DNA of 26,717 bases. Origin: Propionivibrio sp. (lineage in GTDB: Bacteria; Pseudomonadota; Gammaproteobacteria; Burkholderiales; Rhodocyclaceae). The notes beneath the pieces are model-generated. The model ran no database searches and was not told the origin of the DNA. It was given only the letters and a program-made list of their open reading frames with translations. Position numbers and translations under genes: made by a program. Positions 17,853 through 26,448 of this stretch are shown one piece after another; position 1 is the first letter of the stretch, and the number at the start of each line of letters is the position of its first letter. The stretch is from the NCBI GenBank assembly GCA_003249625.1, contig QKII01000250.1, positions 1 through 26,717 of the forward strand, given 5' to 3'.

Positions 17853-18446
17853 TTGGAGTTTGCTGGTCTCCCTCCACGAGAACTTGAACGACTGGCGCGG
17901 AACATTCAGCCGGGTGCCTGGGCCGTGGACCCGCGCCAACCGCTAGCGACCTTGCTGGGCTCCTGCGTCGCTGTCTGCCTATTCGATCCGCAGATGAAGA
18001 TCGGCGGCATGAATCACTTCATGCTGCCGGACATGGGGCGGAGCCGGAACGGCGATGTCGACTCGCTGCTCTCCGGCGACTTCGCCATGGAGGCGCTACT
18101 CAACGCCCTGCTCGGCAAGGGCGCCAAAAAGGCAAGGTTGCAAGCAAAGGCCTTCGGTGGCGGCACGATCATCGATGCCGGCGAAGGCTCGCTTAGTATC
18201 GGCCTGCGCAACGCCAGTTTCGCCAAAGAGTGGCTGCAACGCGAGGACATTCCGCTAGTCTCATCGGATTTTCTCGGACCGTGGTCGCGCAAGATCATCT
18301 TCCTGCCGACCAATGGAGAAGCCTTCTGCAAGCGCATGGTCACCAACATGGCCACCGCCGAAGTCATCGCCCGCGAGGAGCGTGCCTACGCCGATACGCT
18401 GCGCCGCGCGCCGCAAACCTCCGACAAGAAAATCGAGTTGTTCTGA
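17853..18446 (+). CDS. cheD: chemoreceptor glutamine deamidase CheD (first copy)
   Basis: This is a 197-residue CheD. CheD deamidates specific Gln residues of chemoreceptors and also binds CheC or receptors. The catalytic Cys38 lies in LATLLGSCVAVCL and His55 in GGMNHFMLP. AKAFGGGTIID and GLRNASFAKEWL are family motifs. The chosen start is TTG 17853, seven bases after GGAG (17842-17845). An upstream in-frame ATG (17802) would overlap the previous gene by 32 bp. The C-terminus ends KKIELF, close to the VELF end of the CheZ-like protein in the same cluster. The stop overlaps the cheR start (TGATG). A second CheD gene lies just downstream. Confidence 0.92.
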   Translation: MEFAGLPPRELERLARNIQPGAWAVDPRQPLATLLGSCVAVCLFDPQMKIGGMNHFMLPDMGRSRNGDVDSLLSGDFAMEALLNALLGKGAKKARLQAKAFGGGTIIDAGEGSLSIGLRNASFAKEWLQREDIPLVSSDFLGPWSRKIIFLPTNGEAFCKRMVTNMATAEVIAREERAYADTLRRAPQTSDKKIELF

Positions 18447-19255
18447 TGAACGACGCCCGCCTCACCGACCAGGAATTCGCCCTCTTCCAGCGGCTGATCT
18501 ACAAGCTCGCCGGCATCAGCCTGAACGACACGAAAAAGGATTTGCTCGTGGGCCGACTCGGCAAGCGTCTCCGTCATTACGAGTTGCCGAGTTTCGCCAG
18601 CTACTACCGGATGCTTGCCACAGGCGACCACCCCGAGGAAGTACAACGCATGGTCGACCTGCTGACGACCAACGAGACTTACTTCTTCCGTGAGCCAAAC
18701 CATTTCGAGTTTCTTCGCAACGAGATCGTTGCCCATCACCGCAACGGTGCGCCACTGCGCGTGTGGAGCGCGGCAAGCTCGAGCGGAGAGGAGGCCTACT
18801 CGATCGCCATGCTTCTCGCCGACACGCTCGGCGAGAAGCCATGGGAAATCGTCGGATCGGACATCTGCACGCGCGTACTGGCGCGCGCGGTCACCGGGCA
18901 CTACGGGCTGGCACGCACCGAAGGCATTCCTCCCGACTATATGCGCAAATACTGTCTGAAAGGCGTTCGCTCACAGGCGGGCACCTTCCTGATTGCGCCG
19001 GAATTGCGCCAGCGTACCCGCTTTTTCCAGCTCAACCTGATGCAACCGGTCGATACGTCCGTTGGAGACTTCGATGTCGTCTTCCTGCGCAACGTAATGA
19101 TCTACTTCGATCCCCCGACCAAGGCGCGGGTCGTGCACAACCTGCTACCGCGCATCAAAACGGGCGGTTATCTGATCATTGGGCATTCGGAAACGCTCAA
19201 CGGCATTACGGACCGCCTAATCACTGTACGCCCGACGATCTACCGCAAGCCATGA
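18446..19255 (+). CDS. cheR: chemotaxis protein methyltransferase CheR
   Basis: This is a 269-residue SAM-dependent methyltransferase that adds methyl groups to receptor Glu residues. The N-terminal helical domain holds GISLNDTKKDLLVGRLGKRL and TTNETYFFREPNHF. The SAM-binding region shows VWSAASSSGEEAYSIAML, with Ser where many homologues have Cys or Gly. FLRNVMIYFD and GYLIIGHSETL complete the family pattern. It overlaps cheD by one base upstream and the second cheD by four bases downstream (ATGA), which signals tight translational coupling. Confidence 0.96.
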   Translation: MNDARLTDQEFALFQRLIYKLAGISLNDTKKDLLVGRLGKRLRHYELPSFASYYRMLATGDHPEEVQRMVDLLTTNETYFFREPNHFEFLRNEIVAHHRNGAPLRVWSAASSSGEEAYSIAMLLADTLGEKPWEIVGSDICTRVLARAVTGHYGLARTEGIPPDYMRKYCLKGVRSQAGTFLIAPELRQRTRFFQLNLMQPVDTSVGDFDVVFLRNVMIYFDPPTKARVVHNLLPRIKTGGYLIIGHSETLNGITDRLITVRPTIYRKP

Positions 19256-19773
19256 CACCAACACGCCTGCCAAGCGGCAATATCACGGCCGTCACGCTCA
19301 AGGCCGGCGAGTTCCACTTTGGCGGCGGCCCGACACGCATCTCCACATTGCTCGGTTCCTGCGTATCAATCACCTTGTGGCATCCGCGCAAGCACATCGG
19401 TGGCATGTGCCACTACATGCTGACGGAACGCAACCGCCCGACTGACGCCCCGCTCGACGGCCGCTACGCCAGCGAAGCCTTCGAACTTTTCCTGCGCAAC
19501 GTTGAGCGAGAGCGTACCCAACCATCGGAATATCAGGCAAAGCTGTTCGGCGGCGCCAACATGTTCAACCAGGCAACGAGCGGGAAGATGGACGTCGGCG
19601 CCCGCAACATCGACTTCGGGGTGAAGCTGCTTGCCTCACGGCACATTGCGGTCGTCGCCCGCCACATCGGGGGCAGCGGACGACGCAAGCTGCATTTTGA
19701 CCTCTGGAGCGGTGACGTATGGCTCGCTTTCCCCGACGGGGACGGCGCTATCACAGAGTATCCGACGCCATGA
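19252..19773 (+). CDS. cheD: chemoreceptor glutamine deamidase CheD (second copy)
   Basis: This is a 173-residue CheD with Cys37 in [14 protein letters not shown] and His54 in GGMCHYML, plus KLFGGANMF and [12 protein letters not shown]. It is clearly diverged from the first CheD, which is only 0.8 kb away. It is shorter and lacks the ELF terminus, so this is an old paralogue and not a recent duplication. The start overlaps the end of cheR and its stop overlaps the start of cheB (ATGA at both joints). The two enzymes may serve different receptors, or one may be regulatory. Confidence 0.92.
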   Translation: MTPTRLPSGNITAVTLKAGEFHFGGGPTRISTLLGSCVSITLWHPRKHIGGMCHYMLTERNRPTDAPLDGRYASEAFELFLRNVERERTQPSEYQAKLFGGANMFNQATSGKMDVGARNIDFGVKLLASRHIAVVARHIGGSGRRKLHFDLWSGDVWLAFPDGDGAITEYPTP

Positions 19774-20396
19774 CGCTCTCCTCCAACCTTCACGCCGCAC
19801 TTGATTTGCGGGGGCAAAACGAGCGAATCGTCGCCATCGGCACCTCAACCGGCGGCACGGTCGCTCTCGAGGCCATTCTCACCCGCCTCCCAGAAGACAC
19901 GCCCGGCATCGTCATCGTCCAGCACATGCCCGCAGTGTTCACCGCCATGTTCGCCGAGCGTCTCAACGGCCTGTGCCGGATCGAGGTACGCGAAGCCCGC
20001 AACGGCGACCACGTCCGTCCCGGCCGCGCCCTGGTTGCCCCCGGCGGACGCCACATGACCCTGACACGCAACTGCAACGGCTACGCCGTCGAGGTACGCG
20101 ATGGCGAACCGGTGAACCGCCACAAGCCGTCTGTCGATGTCTTGTTCCGCTCCGTGGCTCAAATAGGTGGCGCCCGCGCGCTGGGCATCATCATGACCGG
20201 CATGGGCAACGACGGTGCCCAGGCGATGAAAGAGATGCACGAAGCCGGCGCAACGACCATCGCCCAGGACGAAGCCAGTTGCGTCGTATTCGGCATGCCG
20301 ATGGAAGCCATCCGCATCGGGGGTGTCGACCACGTCATGCCGCTCAACCGGATTCCCGACGCGATCATCAACTACGACAGGGGGCGACTGCGATGA
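19770..20396 (+). CDS. cheB: CheB-type methylesterase without receiver domain
   Basis: This is a 208-residue CheB catalytic domain. The triad is S26 (GTSTGG), H52 (QHMP) and D148 (MGNDGA), and [11 protein letters not shown] is also typical. CheB removes receptor methyl esters and deamidates Gln. Canonical CheB has an N-terminal receiver that gates activity after CheA phosphorylation. Here the protein begins only 19 residues before the catalytic beta-strand, and no receiver is encoded upstream in frame. It would therefore be constitutive or gated by another protein such as the nearby CheY or response regulator. The gene is coupled to cheD upstream and to the HDOD gene downstream by ATGA overlaps. 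Confidence 0.92.
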   Translation: MTLSSNLHAALDLRGQNERIVAIGTSTGGTVALEAILTRLPEDTPGIVIVQHMPAVFTAMFAERLNGLCRIEVREARNGDHVRPGRALVAPGGRHMTLTRNCNGYAVEVRDGEPVNRHKPSVDVLFRSVAQIGGARALGIIMTGMGNDGAQAMKEMHEAGATTIAQDEASCVVFGMPMEAIRIGGVDHVMPLNRIPDAIINYDRGRLR

Positions 20397-21229
20397 TTTT
20401 ACAGACCGTTCTGGACGAAATCTCCACACAGGCCGCTTCGGGCGAGATCGTTTTCTCCACCCACACCGCCGTCGCGCTTCGCGTGCAGAAATTGCTGGAC
20501 GCCCCCGACTGCAAGATCGAACAGCTAGGCACACTGATTTCCTCTGACCCGCTGCTTGCGGCGCGCACGCTGGCCGTTGCCAACTCTGCCGCCTATAACC
20601 CCGCTGGACGAACAATCTCGGAGCTCAAGTCAGCCATCGCCCGACTCGGTTTTTCCACGTTACGTGGGCTGACTGCATCGATCATCGTGCGGCAACTCGC
20701 AGGCAATTCCCTCACGGGAGAGGAGGCCGCCCTTTCCGCACGTTTATGGGAGCACACGGCCCACGTGGCGGCGCTTTCCCGAGTCATTGCCCGGCGGATC
20801 ACCCGGCAAAACCCCGAGACCGCATTTCTCGCCGGCATCCTCCACGAGATCGCCGGTTTCTATCTTATCGGGCAGGCGAAACACCATCCCGGACTGTTCG
20901 ACGACACTCTCGAACCCTGGCATGAAGACGGCGAAGCACGTATCGGGAATGCGATTCTCCGCGCACTCAACGTCCCCGAAAGTCTCGCTGATGCACTTGC
21001 AACCGTCTGGACCGGCTTCCTCGCTCTGCCTCCGGCATCTCTCGGCGACACAGTCCTGCTGGCCAACGAACTCTCGCCTGTCGAATCACCGCTCGACGGG
21101 ATCACCGGCATGAGCGGCCGCGGGATGAATACGGAGATCGAACTGCTGGTCGACGAACAGACGCTCTCCGCCATCCTTGCCGAATCCGCCGCCGAGGTCG
21201 CTTCGCTCGCAAACGCCCTGAAACACTGA
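20393..21229 (+). CDS. HDOD-domain signalling protein
   Basis: This is a 278-residue protein with the HDOD fold (an HD-like domain without full metal site). The family pattern is [34 protein letters not shown] and an [15 protein letters not shown] segment. HDOD proteins are frequent signalling adaptors of unclear biochemistry, and are often next to chemotaxis or c-di-GMP genes. Its start overlaps the cheB stop by four bases, so it is the last gene of the coupled run cheD-cheR-cheD-cheB-hdod. A perfect 28-bp palindrome follows twelve bases downstream. Confidence 0.85.
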   Translation: MILQTVLDEISTQAASGEIVFSTHTAVALRVQKLLDAPDCKIEQLGTLISSDPLLAARTLAVANSAAYNPAGRTISELKSAIARLGFSTLRGLTASIIVRQLAGNSLTGEEAALSARLWEHTAHVAALSRVIARRITRQNPETAFLAGILHEIAGFYLIGQAKHHPGLFDDTLEPWHEDGEARIGNAILRALNVPESLADALATVWTGFLALPPASLGDTVLLANELSPVESPLDGITGMSGRGMNTEIELLVDEQTLSAILAESAAEVASLANALKH

Positions 21230-21240
21230 GACTCCAACGC

Positions 21241-21268
21241 TTTGCGGAAACTACGTAGTTTCCGCAAA
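21241..21268. terminator. perfect 28-bp palindrome, possible hairpin or terminator
   Basis: Each 14-base arm (TTTGCGGAAACTAC and its complement) pairs perfectly with no spacer. It lies between the HDOD stop and cheY. No T tract follows, so it may be a processing or stability hairpin, or a protein-binding site, and not an intrinsic terminator. Confidence 0.45.
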
Positions 21269-21367
21269 TTCCTGCGGCTTCCACGGATGCAAAGCGCGGC
21301 GCGTTTCTGGAATCATCGACCCACGCCGCCACCTCCAACCATTTATCTCAACGAAAAAAGAGACGCC

Positions 21368-21733
21368 ATGAGCACAATCATGCTGGTAGACGATTCCACG
21401 ACCATCCTGCTGAGCATCTCAAGCATCCTCAGCAAGGCCGGATACAGCGTGGAAAAGGCGCCCAACGCCGAGGAAGCCCTGAAGAAATTCAACAGCGGCA
21501 TCAAGATCGACCTGTTGATCACCGACCTCAACATGCCCGGCATGAATGGCATCGAGTTGATCAAGGAAGTCAGAAAGCTGCCTGCCTGCAAGTTCATGCC
21601 GATCCTGTTCCTGACCACCGAGTCGCAGCAGTCACGCAAGGCCGAAGCCAAGGCTGCCGGCGCCTCCGGCTGGATCGTCAAGCCAGCAACCGCAGACGAA
21701 CTGCTCAACACCATCAAGCTGGTACTGCGGTAA
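21368..21733 (+). CDS. cheY: CheY-like single-domain response regulator
   Basis: This is a 121-residue receiver with acidic pair D8/D9, phospho-acceptor D53 (ITDLNMPGMNG), Thr83/Thr84 and K105 (IVKPATADEL). There is no output domain. Proteins of this form carry the CheA phosphate to the motor or act as phosphate sinks. AAAGAGAC precedes ATG 21368. It opens the second half of the cluster (cheY, CheZ-like, STAS, cheA, mcp, cheW). Whether it binds FliM or controls another output cannot be told from the sequence. Confidence 0.95.
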   Translation: MSTIMLVDDSTTILLSISSILSKAGYSVEKAPNAEEALKKFNSGIKIDLLITDLNMPGMNGIELIKEVRKLPACKFMPILFLTTESQQSRKAEAKAAGASGWIVKPATADELLNTIKLVLR

Positions 21734-21739
21734 AAAATC

Positions 21740-22255
21740 ATGCCATCGATGCTGCCCCCCCTTACGCCACAGGACGCCTCCCGGCGAGTCGCCCAGGAGC
21801 TTCAGGAAGCAGGCCAACTCGTTGACATCCTCTGTCGGCAACTGCAGGACAGCGTCGAGACGGGAGAAAACGCGGTCATCGCGCTGACCAACGACCTGAT
21901 CGCCGTCGATCGCTCGCTCGCTGACGTCGTCCCCGATATACCCGGCGACCCCGCCGGTGTTTTCCAGCAGGTCACCGACACGCTCGGCGACGCACTCGCC
22001 CGACTGCAGTTCCAGGACGTGCTGCGGCAGCAAATCGGCAGCGTCGTCACGGCATTGCAAAAACTTGGAGAACACAGCAGCCACCTGGCTGAACTCCTCC
22101 AGACGGGGACAGCGCCGGTAAACATGCAGAGTGGCGATGAGCACCTGCGTAACCTCCATGGAAGTTACGTTTCCGAGCGGCAACGTGCGGTCCACGCGCC
22201 CACCGCTACGAACGATACCGGTGCCACGACCTCGCCCCGTGTCGAACTTTTCTGA
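21740..22255 (+). CDS. CheZ-like chemotaxis-associated protein
   Basis: This is a 171-residue, mostly helical protein starting six bases after cheY. Residues about 10-125 form long amphipathic helices (RRVAQELQEAGQLVDILCRQ, then LGDALARLQFQDVLRQQIG). A flexible tail follows, with YVSERQRAVHA and the end PRVELF. The helix motif LQFQDVLRQQI recalls CheZ and receptor helices. The position between cheY and cheA is where some clusters carry a CheY phosphatase. A true CheZ assignment would need the catalytic Asp/Gln pair. FQD is a candidate, but I am not certain. It could instead be a coupling protein. Confidence 0.5.
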   Translation: MPSMLPPLTPQDASRRVAQELQEAGQLVDILCRQLQDSVETGENAVIALTNDLIAVDRSLADVVPDIPGDPAGVFQQVTDTLGDALARLQFQDVLRQQIGSVVTALQKLGEHSSHLAELLQTGTAPVNMQSGDEHLRNLHGSYVSERQRAVHAPTATNDTGATTSPRVELF

Positions 22256-22264
22256 GGCTACCCC

Positions 22265-22570
22265 ATGCCAGCCAGCCAGACGCTTCCCCTCGCCAACGAC
22301 CTGACCATTTACCACGCGCTCGAACTGAAACAGACACTACTCGACGCACTTGCCGCGAATGACGAACTCGAACTCGACCTGTCACAAGTCAACGAGGTCG
22401 ACACTGCCGGCCTGCAGTTACTGCTTCTGCTGAAAAAGGAAGCGCAACGGGCGGGCAAGCGCGCCGTCATCGTCGCCCACAGCCAAGCGGTGCGTTCGCT
22501 GATTGATTTCTGCAACCTGGCCGGAGAGCTCGGGGACCCGCTGGTCATCCCCGCCGCTGAAGCCTGCTGA
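22265..22570 (+). CDS. STAS-domain protein
   Basis: This is a 101-residue STAS (anti-sigma antagonist-like) domain with the motif DLSQVNEVDTAGLQLLLLLK. Thr stands at the usual phospho-Ser position. Stand-alone STAS proteins of this type (MlaB/SpoIIAA-like size) are recurrent neighbours of cheA in betaproteobacterial chemosensory operons, where their role is not settled. It is 9 bp after the CheZ-like gene and 10 bp before cheA, clearly in the same operon. Confidence 0.85.
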   Translation: MPASQTLPLANDLTIYHALELKQTLLDALAANDELELDLSQVNEVDTAGLQLLLLLKKEAQRAGKRAVIVAHSQAVRSLIDFCNLAGELGDPLVIPAAEAC

Positions 22571-22580
22571 GGAGCCCACG

Positions 22581-24683
22581 ATGGATGAACTGACCAGCGT
22601 ATATATCCAGGAATGCCGCGAACAACTCGCGGAAATGGAAGCCGGGCTGCTCCGGCTCGAACAGATACCCGACGATACCGACAACCTCAACGCCATCTTT
22701 CGCGCTGCGCATACCATCAAGGGCGGCGCTGGCGTCATCGAGTGCTCCTACATCGAGCAATTCACCCACCGCGTGGAAAACCTGCTCGACGCCCTGCGCA
22801 ATGGTGAAACAGAGGTCAGCAGCGAACTCGCCAGTCTGTTGCTTGCCTGCTGCGATCACATGAGCAGCTTGGTGGACGTCCTCGCCGCGCAACAGTCCGA
22901 ACCGGACGGGGCCTTGAACGAGCGCGGCGATGCACTTACCGAGCAACTGAAGCACATTCTCGGCGATGCGAATTCGTCAAGCGCGAGCCTGGCCGTTACC
23001 GACGACGAGGCGAGTGTGGAAAGTACCGGTGGCGGGGTAGTCAGCAACGACGCCTGGCACGTATCGGTCCGCTTCGGTCCGGACGTCATGCGCGGAGGTA
23101 CCGATCCTCTCTCTTTCATCCGCTTCCTCGGCAGCCTCGGCGAGATCATCGGCATCGAAACCATCGCGGACGCTCTCCCGTCAGCGAGCGAGATGGATCC
23201 GGAATCCTGCTACCTTGGCTTCGAGATTCGCTTGCAGACCAAGGCTGCCAAGGCCGACATTGAACGCGTCTTCGATTTCGTCAGCGACGAATGCGACCTG
23301 CGCATTCTTCCGCCACAGAGCAAGCTCGACGACTATCTCCGGCTGATTGCCGAACTGCCCGAAGACACCTTGCGCCTTGGTGAGATGCTGGTGCGCTGCG
23401 GCGCGCTGACGCAGGCCGAGGTCGATCGTGGTTTGCTTGCGCAGCAAGACGCATCGCAGGCCACCCAGGAAGAAGCGCCGCATCTCGGTGAGATTCTCGT
23501 GGACAGCAAGGTGGTACACAAGGAAATCGTCGACGCAGCGGTAAGCCGCCAGAGCCAGGTCACCGAGAAAAAAGCTCGCGAAGCGCAACTGGTTCGGGTG
23601 CATGCCGACAAGCTGGACAGTCTGATCGACCTCATCGGCGAACTGGTCATCGCCGGCGCCTCGGCCAACCTGCTGGCCGCCCGCAGCCGAAACAGCGATC
23701 TTCTCGAAGCGACGTCGGTGCTCTCGCGCCTCGTTGAGAACATTCGTGATTCTGCTCTGCAACTGCGCATGGTGCAGATCGGCGACACCTTCAACCGCTT
23801 CCATCGGGTGGTACGCGACGTCGCCAAGGACCTCGGCAAGGAAATCGAGCTGTCGATCAGCGGTGCCGACACGGAACTCGACAAGAGCGTCGTCGAAAAG
23901 ATCGGCGATCCACTGATGCACCTCGTGCGCAACTCGCTCGACCACGGCATCGAGCCGATAGACACACGCCTCGCGCGCGGCAAGCCCGCCTGCGGGCGGG
24001 TCTCGCTCAATGCTTTCCATGACTCGGGCAGCATCGTCATCGAAGTCTCCGACGACGGCGGCGGACTCAACCGCGAGAAGATCCGCGCCAAGGCCATCGA
24101 GCGCGAACTGATTCAGCCAACGGACGTCCTGTCGGACAGCGAAATCATCAACCTCGTCTTCGAACCTGGCTTCTCGACCGCCGATCAGGTCTCGAAGCTC
24201 TCCGGCCGCGGCGTCGGGATGGATGTCGTTCGCCGCAACATCCAGGCGCTGCGAGGCACGGTTGACGTCGCTTCCACGGAAGGTATCGGTTCGACCTTCA
24301 CCATCCGTTTGCCATTGACCCTCGCCATCATCGACGGCTTCCTGGTCGGTATCGGCAAGGCCTCCTACGTCATTCCGCTCGATTCAGTGGTCGAGTGCAT
24401 CGAACACCGGAATCTCGGCGGCGAACGTAACTTCCTCAACCTGCGCGGCGAGGCTCTGCCGTTCATCCGCCTGCGCGAGCTGTTCGAGATCGACGGCCCC
24501 GCTCCGGCTCGGGAAAGCATCGTCGTCGTCCAGTTCGCCGGGCAACGCGCCGGCATCGTCGTTGATCAGTTGATGGGCGAGTTCCAGACCGTGATCAAGC
24601 CGCTTGGCCGGTTGTTCTCCAACCTGCGCGGAATCAGCGGCTCCACCATCCTGGGCAGCGGCGACGTGGCGCTGATGCGCTGA
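22581..24683 (+). CDS. cheA: chemotaxis histidine kinase CheA (C-terminus truncated)
   Basis: This is a 700-residue CheA. P1 Hpt has phospho-His44 (AAHTIKGG). A P2-like segment is at about 158-245. Two MshEN-like repeats are at about 266-289 and 302-325 (LGEMLVRCGALTQAEVDRGL and LGEILVDSKVVHKEIVDAAV). P3 dimerisation is at 338-400. The ATPase has N box NSLDHGIE (N451), G1 DDGGGL (491-496) and G2 GRGVGMDVV (542-550). CheW-like P5 starts at about 580. GAGGAG precedes ATG 22581. The frame stops early because GCGCTGAT is repeated in tandem at 24669-24684. Removing one copy restores ALILDVAALVRLV and an open frame to TAG 24800-24802, beside the mcp start. Confidence 0.95.
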   Translation: MDELTSVYIQECREQLAEMEAGLLRLEQIPDDTDNLNAIFRAAHTIKGGAGVIECSYIEQFTHRVENLLDALRNGETEVSSELASLLLACCDHMSSLVDVLAAQQSEPDGALNERGDALTEQLKHILGDANSSSASLAVTDDEASVESTGGGVVSNDAWHVSVRFGPDVMRGGTDPLSFIRFLGSLGEIIGIETIADALPSASEMDPESCYLGFEIRLQTKAAKADIERVFDFVSDECDLRILPPQSKLDDYLRLIAELPEDTLRLGEMLVRCGALTQAEVDRGLLAQQDASQATQEEAPHLGEILVDSKVVHKEIVDAAVSRQSQVTEKKAREAQLVRVHADKLDSLIDLIGELVIAGASANLLAARSRNSDLLEATSVLSRLVENIRDSALQLRMVQIGDTFNRFHRVVRDVAKDLGKEIELSISGADTELDKSVVEKIGDPLMHLVRNSLDHGIEPIDTRLARGKPACGRVSLNAFHDSGSIVIEVSDDGGGLNREKIRAKAIERELIQPTDVLSDSEIINLVFEPGFSTADQVSKLSGRGVGMDVVRRNIQALRGTVDVASTEGIGSTFTIRLPLTLAIIDGFLVGIGKASYVIPLDSVVECIEHRNLGGERNFLNLRGEALPFIRLRELFEIDGPAPARESIVVVQFAGQRAGIVVDQLMGEFQTVIKPLGRLFSNLRGISGSTILGSGDVALMR

Positions 24684-24684
24684 T
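24669..24684 (+). repeat. 8-bp tandem duplication in cheA
   Basis: GCGCTGAT occurs twice without a gap across the cheA stop codon. The duplication changes the frame and removes the conserved final strand and helix of P5 (ILDVAAL). Confidence 0.85.
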
Positions 24685-24805
24685 TCTCGACGTCGCCGCC
24701 CTCGTCCGGCTCGTAAGGCACACAGAGGAAACACGCTTGCTGCCGCCATCGCCCATCAACAACTCCACCAACACCCCTATTGCTAGCCCAACGGAAAGGT
24801 AGATC

Positions 24806-26437
24806 ATGTTCAAGAATTTAAAAATCGGCATTCGCCTCGGCGTCGGCTTTGGACTCATCCTGACGCTGCTGATCGTGGTCTCATCACTCGCTTACCAGCG
24901 TCTGGGCGTGCTCAGCAGCGAGATCGACAATATGGTGCGTGACAAATTCCCGAAAACGGTCCAGGCCAACGACATCATTAACGAGGTCAACGTCGTCGCT
25001 CGGATTACCCGCAATGCGATCCTGGCGACCACACAGGAAGCGGCACGTACCGAACTGGGGCGCATCCCGGCAAGCAGCAAGATCATCTCCGAGCGGATGG
25101 ACCAGCTGGAAAAGACGGTCAGATCCGACGAAGGACGGCGCATCCTGCAAGGGGTCGGTGAAACGCGCAAAGCCTATGTCGCCGAACTCGGCAAGCTCAG
25201 CGAACTGGTCAACACCGGCAGGCGCGAAGAAGCCACGACACTTCTTCTGAGTAGCATGCGCAAGGCTCAGGACGATTACCTCAAGTCGGTTTCGCAGCTG
25301 ATCGACCATCAAACCGACTCCATGACAAAGTCGGGAGAGGCCGCGGACGAGATGGCCGCCAGCGCCCAGACGCTGATTCTCTCGATCGCGATTGCCGCGA
25401 TTGTCATCGCCCTGGCCTTTGCCTGGTGGATCACCCGTTCGATCACCCGCCCGGTCCGGGCCGCCGTTGAGGTTGCCGAGCGTCTGGCTGAAGGCGATTT
25501 GACGGTCCGCCTCGACGCCGACAGCAAGGACGAAGTCGGGCAACTGATGACGGCAATGCAAAACATGATCGGTCGCCTCACGCAGATCATCGGTGAAGTG
25601 CGTACTGCGGCGGATAATCTGACCAACGCAGCAGGCCAGGTATCGGCCACAGCCCAATCACTGTCGCAGTCATCGAGCGAACAGGCGGCTTCCGTGGAGG
25701 AAACGACCTCGTCGATGGAGCAGATGACGGCCTCGATCGCCCAGAACACCGAAAACGCCCGGGTTACCGATGGCATGGCATCGAAGGCGGCAGAAGAAGC
25801 CGCCGAGGGCGGCAATGCGGTCAGCCGCACGGTCGAAGACATGAAGAGCATCGCCGGCAAGATCGGCATCATCGACGACATTGCCTATCAGACAAACCTG
25901 CTGGCACTGAACGCGGCAATCGAGGCCGCGCGGGCGGGCGAACACGGGAAAGGCTTTGCGGTCGTCGCGGCTGAAGTTCGCAAATTGGCCGAGCGCTCAC
26001 AGGTCGCTGCCCAGGAAATCGGCGACCTCGCAGACTCTTCGGTCAAACAGGCCGAACGCGCTGGCGAGCTACTGACCGAGATTGTGCCGTCGATCCGCAA
26101 GACTTCGGACCTGGTGCAGGAAATCGCGGCGGCATCCTCGGAACAATCGTCAGGCGTTGGGCAAATCAACGGAGCGATGGGGCAACTCAACCAGGCAACC
26201 CAGCAAAATGCCTCCGCCTCCGAAGAACTCGCCGCCACGGCTGAGGAACTCGGCGCGCAAGCCGAACAGTTGCAGCAGACCATGACCTTCTTCCGCCTTG
26301 ACGAAGGCATTAGCCGCCGCCCGACGAACCGCTTGTCCACCTCCTCCGCACCTGCGCGGAGCGCTTCCTCGCGCCTGGCGATGGCTACGCCAGCAGGTTC
26401 GCTGCAAGTCAGCGAAGGCGATTTCGAACGTTTCTAA
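24806..26437 (+). CDS. methyl-accepting chemotaxis protein
   Basis: This is a 543-residue transmembrane chemoreceptor. TM1 is at about 12-30, and a 4HB-type periplasmic sensor at about 31-188. TM2 is at about 190-211, HAMP at about 212-265 and the signalling domain to about 500. The conserved hairpin is [27 protein letters not shown] precedes ATG 24806. After the signalling coil a flexible Ser/Ala/Pro tail of about 40 residues ends DFERF. This fits the x-aromatic-x-x-aromatic pentapeptide that tethers CheR/CheB (NWETF in E. coli). The ligand is unknown. It lies between cheA and cheW and is probably the dedicated receptor of this array. Confidence 0.95.
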   Translation: MFKNLKIGIRLGVGFGLILTLLIVVSSLAYQRLGVLSSEIDNMVRDKFPKTVQANDIINEVNVVARITRNAILATTQEAARTELGRIPASSKIISERMDQLEKTVRSDEGRRILQGVGETRKAYVAELGKLSELVNTGRREEATTLLLSSMRKAQDDYLKSVSQLIDHQTDSMTKSGEAADEMAASAQTLILSIAIAAIVIALAFAWWITRSITRPVRAAVEVAERLAEGDLTVRLDADSKDEVGQLMTAMQNMIGRLTQIIGEVRTAADNLTNAAGQVSATAQSLSQSSSEQAASVEETTSSMEQMTASIAQNTENARVTDGMASKAAEEAAEGGNAVSRTVEDMKSIAGKIGIIDDIAYQTNLLALNAAIEAARAGEHGKGFAVVAAEVRKLAERSQVAAQEIGDLADSSVKQAERAGELLTEIVPSIRKTSDLVQEIAAASSEQSSGVGQINGAMGQLNQATQQNASASEELAATAEELGAQAEQLQQTMTFFRLDEGISRRPTNRLSTSSAPARSASSRLAMATPAGSLQVSEGDFERF

Positions 26438-26448
26438 GGGGGCGCATC

